Positions 60,254-64,000 of a stretch of 64,000 bases of DNA are shown piece by piece. The position numbers and the translations under genes are program-made. Location: contig NZ_JAPDOG010000004.1 in the NCBI RefSeq assembly GCF_026013545.1, positions 1 through 64,000 of the forward strand. Direction: 5' to 3'. Each line of letters begins with the position of its first letter. Position 1 is the first letter of the stretch. The stretch comes from Defluviimonas salinarum (lineage in GTDB: Bacteria; Pseudomonadota; Alphaproteobacteria; Rhodobacterales; Rhodobacteraceae). The notes beneath the pieces are model-generated. The model made no database searches. It was not told the DNA's origin and saw only the letters and a list, made by a program, of their open reading frames with translations.

Positions 60254-61171
60254 TCAGGACTGCCGGGCGATTTCGCAGGAAATGGCGGCTCCGAGGCGGG
60301 CATTGTTCAGAACGAGCGCGATATTCGCCTCGAGCGAGCGTCCGCCGGTCAGATCGAAGATTCGCGCGAGCAGGAACGGCGTGACCGCCTTCGCGGCGAT
60401 GCCCTGCGCCTCTGCCTCGGCGAGCGCGGTCTCGATCACCGGCATGATCTCGGCGCGCGGGATCTCGGCGGACTCGGGGATCGGGTTCGCGACCAGCTGG
60501 CCGCCGTCGAGCCCGAGGCGCGCGCGCATCTGATGCGCGGCGGCGATGTCCCGGGCTTTGTCCATCCGCAGCGGTGCGGGCAGGCCGGACCGGTGCGACC
60601 AGAAGGCGGGAAACTCGTCCTGCCCATAGGCGATGACCGGGACGCCGAGCGTCTCGAGCACCTCGAGCGTCTTCGGCAGGTCGAGGATCGCCTTGGCGCC
60701 CGCGGCGACGACGGTGACCGGGGTGCGAGCCAGTTCGTGGAGATCGGCGGAAATGTCGAAGGAGGTCTCGGCCCCCCGGTGGACGCCGCCGATGCCGCCG
60801 GTGGCGAAGACGGCAATCCCGGCGAGGCGGGCGGCGATCATCGTCGCGGCGACGGTCGTGGCGCCGGTGCGGCCGGCGGCGAGGCAGGCGGCGATATCGG
60901 CGCGCGAGAGCTTCATCACCGCCTCGGCCTGGGCCAGCCGTTCCAACTCGGCCGCGGTCAGCCCGACATGCAGCCTGCCGTCCATCACCGCGATGGTCGC
61001 AGGCACGGCGCCATGCGCGCGGATCTCGGTCTCCACCCGGCTGGCCGTTTCCAGATTTTGCGGGAATGGCATGCCGTGCGTGATGATCGTCGATTCCAGC
61101 GCAACAATGGGCGCGCCATTCAAGCGCGCGTCGGCGACCTCGGGCGAGAAGGCGAGGGGCAGGTCGGTCAC
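60254..61171 (-). CDS. psuG: Pseudouridine-5'-phosphate glycosidase
   Basis: A 305-residue enzyme that splits pseudouridine 5'-phosphate into uracil and ribose 5-phosphate. Family segments include VALESTIITHGMPFPQNLE, GRTGATTVAATMIAARLAGI (catalytic lysine region follows in KAILDLPKT), FATGGIGGVHRG and PVIAYGQDEFPAFWS. It overlaps psuK by 4 bases, so the kinase and glycosidase form a complete pseudouridine degradation pair. A transporter for pseudouridine is not in the window. Confidence 0.96.
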   Translation of the reverse strand: MTDLPLAFSPEVADARLNGAPIVALESTIITHGMPFPQNLETASRVETEIRAHGAVPATIAVMDGRLHVGLTAAELERLAQAEAVMKLSRADIAACLAAGRTGATTVAATMIAARLAGIAVFATGGIGGVHRGAETSFDISADLHELARTPVTVVAAGAKAILDLPKTLEVLETLGVPVIAYGQDEFPAFWSHRSGLPAPLRMDKARDIAAAHQMRARLGLDGGQLVANPIPESAEIPRAEIMPVIETALAEAEAQGIAAKAVTPFLLARIFDLTGGRSLEANIALVLNNARLGAAISCEIARQS

Positions 61172-62061
61172 GATCCGATATCTCCCGATACATATTGCGC
61201 GGCGGCATCGAGCGCCGAACGGAGTGCCGTCGCGCGGTCTTCGCCCCGCGTCTCGGCGACAATGTGGGCCGCCATGAAAGTATCCCCCGCGCCGGTGACG
61301 CGGGTGACCAGAACCGCCGGCGGATCGGCGGTGACGATGCCCTCGCGCGAGCCATCTGCCGTGGTGCGGCCGCCATCGGTGACGAGCACGCGCGCGGCGC
61401 CGCGGTCGACCAGGGCCGCCGCCGCCTCGGGGGCGGTGGCGAAGCGGCGGTGACCGAGGAGCCCCGCTTCCTCGAGGTTCACATAGAGCGTGGCATTGGC
61501 GACGGCGAGGAGCGGCAGCAGCCGTTCGGCCTTGCCGGGCGAGGCCGGGGCGACGCGCAGGTCGGCCGCGGCGAAGAGCGGCGAGTGGGCGATGTCGGCG
61601 AGAAGGCCGGCGGTCAGGTTGCCGTCGAGCGCGATCGGCCCGGCCCAGGGCGCCCCGGCCCGGCCGAGCGCACCATCGGAAAGCGGACGCAGGATCTTGT
61701 CGCCGGCGGCCTCCAGAGAATGGGCATCCGCGATCGCCGCGATGAGGCCGTTCGCCCCCTCGACCGCCATGTAGCGGTCGGTCGGAAGGTCGTCGGAGCG
61801 GTAGATGTGGCGGGTGACGAGCCCCATCCGGGTGCAGGCGGCGACAAGCTCGTCGCCCTCAGGGTCGCGTCCCACGGCGGTAAGGAGGGCTGGGCGGACA
61901 CCGAAACGCGCGAGCGTCATCGCGATGTTCATCGCCACCCCGCCGGGCAGGCGGGTGATGCGGCCAGGCACATCGGCGCCCGCGCCCATGTGGGCCGGCG
62001 TGCGGCCGATGATGTCCCACAGAACGGAGCCAATGCAGAGAATGTCGGGCTGCGCTGTCAT
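61168..62061 (-). CDS. psuK: Pseudouridine kinase (PfkB family)
   Basis: A 297-residue PfkB-type sugar kinase. N-terminal LCIGSVLWDIIGRTP and GGVAMNIAMTLARFGVRPALLTAVGRDPEGDE carry the first PfkB signature (cited in part), and VTRVTGAGDTFMAAHI near residue 260 is the second, with the catalytic aspartate in GAGD. It phosphorylates pseudouridine for PsuG. The ATG at 62061 is preferred to the GTG three bases earlier. It is first gene of the psuK-psuG pair. Confidence 0.93.
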   Translation of the reverse strand: MTAQPDILCIGSVLWDIIGRTPAHMGAGADVPGRITRLPGGVAMNIAMTLARFGVRPALLTAVGRDPEGDELVAACTRMGLVTRHIYRSDDLPTDRYMAVEGANGLIAAIADAHSLEAAGDKILRPLSDGALGRAGAPWAGPIALDGNLTAGLLADIAHSPLFAAADLRVAPASPGKAERLLPLLAVANATLYVNLEEAGLLGHRRFATAPEAAAALVDRGAARVLVTDGGRTTADGSREGIVTADPPAVLVTRVTGAGDTFMAAHIVAETRGEDRATALRSALDAAAQYVSGDIGS

Positions 62062-62090
62062 CACGCTGGTTTGCCGGGAAACACTGCCGA

Positions 62091-62705
62091 CTACAAGCGC
62101 GGTTCAAATGTCTGGCGGATGAACTGCCGCAGGAGCAGGATCTGGCCGACGATCATGTGGGGCTCGCCGAGCGCCTTGCCCATGACGATCCCGCCCTCGA
62201 TCACCGTGCCGATCATGTCCGCCAGGGCCTCGGTGTCGACGTCGTCCCGGGGGGGATAGGTCGCGCACAGCTCGTCGAACACATCCTGGAAGCGCCGCCG
62301 CCACGCCAGGACGGCGCGCCGGTTGGCCTGCCGCACCTCTTGATCGAACAGGCGGTCCTGATAGGCGGCCGTCGCCACGATGCAGCCGGGATGCCCGTTG
62401 GGCATGTCCTCCAGCAGCTCGGCCAGGAGCCGCAGGCCGATCAGGGTCGTGTGCAAGGGATCGTCGCTCAGCTCCCGCGCCCGGGACCAGAGACCGTCGA
62501 AGAGTTCGTTCTCGACCTCGATGTGGCGCTCGATCAGCGCATGGGCGAGCGCGTTCTTGTCCGGGAAATGGTAGAAGAAGCCGCCCTTGGTGATCTCGGC
62601 CCCGGCCACGATCTCCTCGATCGAGGTCGCGTCGAAGCCCTTGGAGAGCACCGCCGCCTCGGCGATATCCATGATCCGGGTCCGGGTGTCGGTCTGCTTT
62701 GCCAT
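62091..62705 (-). CDS. TetR/AcrR-family repressor
   Basis: A 204-residue regulator. The helix-turn-helix is at residues ~8-55: RIMDIAEAAVLSKGFDATSI, then EEIVAGAEITKGGFFYHFPDKNAL. The ligand domain is of the type with GHPGCIVATAAYQ near residue 105. A perfect 19-base palindrome 19 bases upstream of its start is the likely autoregulatory operator. Downstream it is followed within 30 bases by psuK, on the same strand, so it might be cotranscribed; the divergent gene is the homocysteine S-methyltransferase. Confidence 0.93.
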   Translation of the reverse strand: MAKQTDTRTRIMDIAEAAVLSKGFDATSIEEIVAGAEITKGGFFYHFPDKNALAHALIERHIEVENELFDGLWSRARELSDDPLHTTLIGLRLLAELLEDMPNGHPGCIVATAAYQDRLFDQEVRQANRRAVLAWRRRFQDVFDELCATYPPRDDVDTEALADMIGTVIEGGIVMGKALGEPHMIVGQILLLRQFIRQTFEPRL

Positions 62706-62723
62706 CTCGCTCCCTTGCGTTCT

Positions 62724-62742
62724 ACTGGACCGACGGTCCAGT
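62724..62742. promoter_or_regulatory. Perfect palindromic operator ACTGGACCG-A-CGGTCCAGT
   Basis: Two 9-base arms, 62724-62732 and 62734-62742, are exact inverted repeats around one central A. The site lies 19 bases upstream of the TetR-family ATG and about 150 bases before the divergent gene at 62896. TetR-type repressors typically bind such 15-20-base palindromes to control themselves and a divergent target. Confidence 0.8.
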
Positions 62743-62895
62743 TCTCCGAGGGCGGAACTGCGGCCGACTTCACGCCGGCATGCACAAGCTTCTGAATTAC
62801 AACGGCAAAAAATGTTACCTCGTAGTATACCGCAAGCAAACTAGGTCTCAAAGCCGCAATTCGTCATTCCTTTCTTACGGACAAGGAGGAGTGAA
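62743..62895 (+). promoter_or_regulatory. AT-richer promoter region upstream of the homocysteine S-methyltransferase
   Basis: The stretch is less GC-rich than its surroundings and has GTAGTATACC near 62822-62831 as a possible -10 region. AAGGAGGAG at 62883-62891 is a very strong ribosome-binding site for the ATG at 62896. No recognisable SAM or SAH riboswitch consensus is present. Confidence 0.5.
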
Positions 62896-63858
62896 ATGAC
62901 TTTGAAACAGGACGCCACGCGCCGTTTTCTCGACGATCCTAGGATCTACCTGACCGACGGCGGCTTCGAGACCTCGATGGTCTTCCACGAGGGGCTGGAC
63001 CTGCCCGCCTTTTCGGCCGTCGTGCTTCTTGATGATGCGAAAACGCGAGCGGCCGTGACCCGGTATTTCGAACGGTTCCTCGCCATCGCCGAGGAGGCCG
63101 GGACCGGCTTCGTGCTCGACACCGCCACCTGGAGGGCGGCCGACCACTGGGCTGCGGCCATCGGGCGGCCGAAGGCGGAACTGCGGCAGCTCGCGCGCGC
63201 ATCGGTGGCATTCGCGCAGGCGCTGAGGGCGCGGTGGGCTGGAAGGGTCGACCCGATCCTGATCGAGGGTGTGGTCGGGCCGGCCGGTGATGGCTATGCG
63301 CCTGAATCCCTGCTGGCGCCCGATGAGGCCGAGGCGCTGCATGCCGGACAGGTCCGACTCCTCGCCGAGGAGGGCGTGGATTTCATCGGCGCCATCACGA
63401 TGACCCATCCCGGCGAAGCGATCGGCATCGTCCGGGCCGCGCAGGCGGCGGGTGTTCCGGTGGTGGTCAGCTTCACCGTGGAGACCGATGGGCGCCTGCC
63501 GAACGGCCAGACGATCGGCGCGGCGATTGCCGAGACCGATGCCGCGACCGGGGCCGCGCCGCTCTACTACATGATCAACTGCGCCCATCCCGATCACTTT
63601 GCGGCAGAACTTGGACAGGGCGACTGGCGCGCCCGGATCGGCGGGATCAGGGCCAACGCCTCGCGCCTCAGCCATGCCGAACTCGACAAGGCGGAGGAGC
63701 TCGATGACGGCGATCCGGAGGAGTTCGGCCAGCTTCATGCCGCCTTCGCCGGGCTCCTGCCGGGGCTCAAGGTCACCGGCGGCTGCTGCGGCACCGATCA
63801 CCGTCATGTCGGCTGCGTCGCGCGGCATGTCGTGGGACCGGCCGTCGCCGTCGCGTGA
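62896..63858 (+). CDS. Homocysteine S-methyltransferase family protein
   Basis: A 320-residue (beta/alpha)8 zinc enzyme. The zinc ligands are Cys229 in MINCAHPDH and Cys297-Cys298 in the terminal GGCCGTDHRH, and LTDGGFETSMVFHEGLDLP opens the barrel as in betaine/S-methylmethionine-homocysteine methyltransferases. VVVSFTVETDGRLPNG is also typical. The methyl donor (betaine, S-methylmethionine or dimethylsulfoniopropionate) cannot be told. With dimethylglycine dehydrogenase and sarcosine oxidase in the window, betaine is attractive because the product would be dimethylglycine; this is inference. Confidence 0.88.
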   Translation: MTLKQDATRRFLDDPRIYLTDGGFETSMVFHEGLDLPAFSAVVLLDDAKTRAAVTRYFERFLAIAEEAGTGFVLDTATWRAADHWAAAIGRPKAELRQLARASVAFAQALRARWAGRVDPILIEGVVGPAGDGYAPESLLAPDEAEALHAGQVRLLAEEGVDFIGAITMTHPGEAIGIVRAAQAAGVPVVVSFTVETDGRLPNGQTIGAAIAETDAATGAAPLYYMINCAHPDHFAAELGQGDWRARIGGIRANASRLSHAELDKAEELDDGDPEEFGQLHAAFAGLLPGLKVTGGCCGTDHRHVGCVARHVVGPAVAVA

Positions 63859-63887
63859 ACACCCAACTCAGCAACAGGAGAAGACCA

Positions 63888-64000
63888 ATGAAGTTCCTTA
63901 CCATCACCGCCTTCGCCACCGGCCTCGCGCTGCCGGCCTTCGCAGCACCCCTCAGCGGCTTCGACGTGGCCGAGGATCTGTCGCGGTTCGTCCATGCGGC
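63888..64000 (+). CDS. Secreted protein, N-terminal part only (runs off right edge)
   Basis: The first 37 codons are visible: MKFLTITAFATGLALPAFA is a signal peptide with cleavage after AFA, followed by APLSGFDVAEDLSRFVHAA. CAGGAGAAG upstream confirms the ATG. It follows the methyltransferase gene by 29 bases on the same strand. The family cannot be named from this fragment. Confidence 0.75.
   Translation, partial: MKFLTITAFATGLALPAFAAPLSGFDVAEDLSRFVHA

Noticed and set aside
62743-62895. Possible SAM/SAH riboswitch before the homocysteine S-methyltransferase
   Set aside because: None of the conserved core sequences of the known classes could be found; the region looks like a plain promoter.
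1-64000. CRISPR arrays, rRNA genes, replication origin, complete prophage
   Set aside because: No regularly spaced repeats, rRNA-like sequence, DnaA-box cluster or phage structural genes were seen.

Overview
The window looks like chromosomal DNA from a high-GC alphaproteobacterium of the Rhodobacteraceae type. The grounds are the protein families: heterotetrameric sarcosine oxidase, a GlxA-type regulator, a DUF1289 protein, a PAS_5 protein, CcmI, class II DAHP synthase, and the long alphaproteobacterial forms of PstC and PstA. Many neighbouring genes overlap by ATGA or GTGA. I cannot name a genus from the sequence alone. No CRISPR array and no complete prophage is visible.

Layout. 1-657 is accessory DNA: the start of an IS5-type transposase abuts a tyrosine integrase that has lost its catalytic domain, and both lie beside dusA, a known integration target. 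715-5309 is housekeeping: dusA, a TauE/SafE exporter with a PhyH-like partner, and the overlapping set ccmI-ruvX-DUF1289. 5512-11014 is the sarcosine oxidase operon soxB-(small membrane protein)-soxD-soxA-soxG. 11188-20357 holds a putative outer-membrane protein and then an unusual four-gene cassette: a secreted protein, an RND permease with altered proton-relay residues, an adaptor reduced to its C-terminal domain, and an intact RND permease. 20467-26721 holds guaA, rocF-ocd with a divergent Lrp regulator, dsbB, a YqaA/DedA protein and a zinc metallopeptidase. A tRNA-Leu(CAA) is followed by about 1.3 kb with no convincing gene and then an orphan Hint-domain protein.

28843-42920 carries a MocA-like enzyme, a dimethylglycine dehydrogenase-like flavoprotein, a GT39 glycosyltransferase, a complete Liv-type ABC importer, a PQQ-type sugar dehydrogenase, a GlxA/GbdR-like regulator and DAHP synthase. 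42969-46227 has a PAS_5 protein, yicC-gmk-gamma carbonic anhydrase and a short unknown. 46389-53688 is the phosphate regulon phoR-pstSCAB-phoU-phoB with a clear Pho box. It is followed by a CsbD-like protein, aqpS-arsC (arsenic), an entericidin-like lipoprotein and a peptide-binding protein. A strong small-RNA candidate lies at 57304-57379. The rest holds bdhA with a patatin, DUF502, psuK-psuG, a TetR regulator with a perfect operator-like palindrome, a homocysteine S-methyltransferase and a partial secreted protein.

Working together. Dimethylglycine dehydrogenase, sarcosine oxidase and possibly the homocysteine S-methyltransferase fit glycine-betaine demethylation, and the GlxA/GbdR-like protein is a plausible regulator. 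The sox and dimethylglycine dehydrogenase upstream regions share a TGTCGC-type motif. Arginase and ornithine cyclodeaminase take arginine to proline. Pst/Pho and AqpS/ArsC together handle phosphate and its toxic analogue arsenate.
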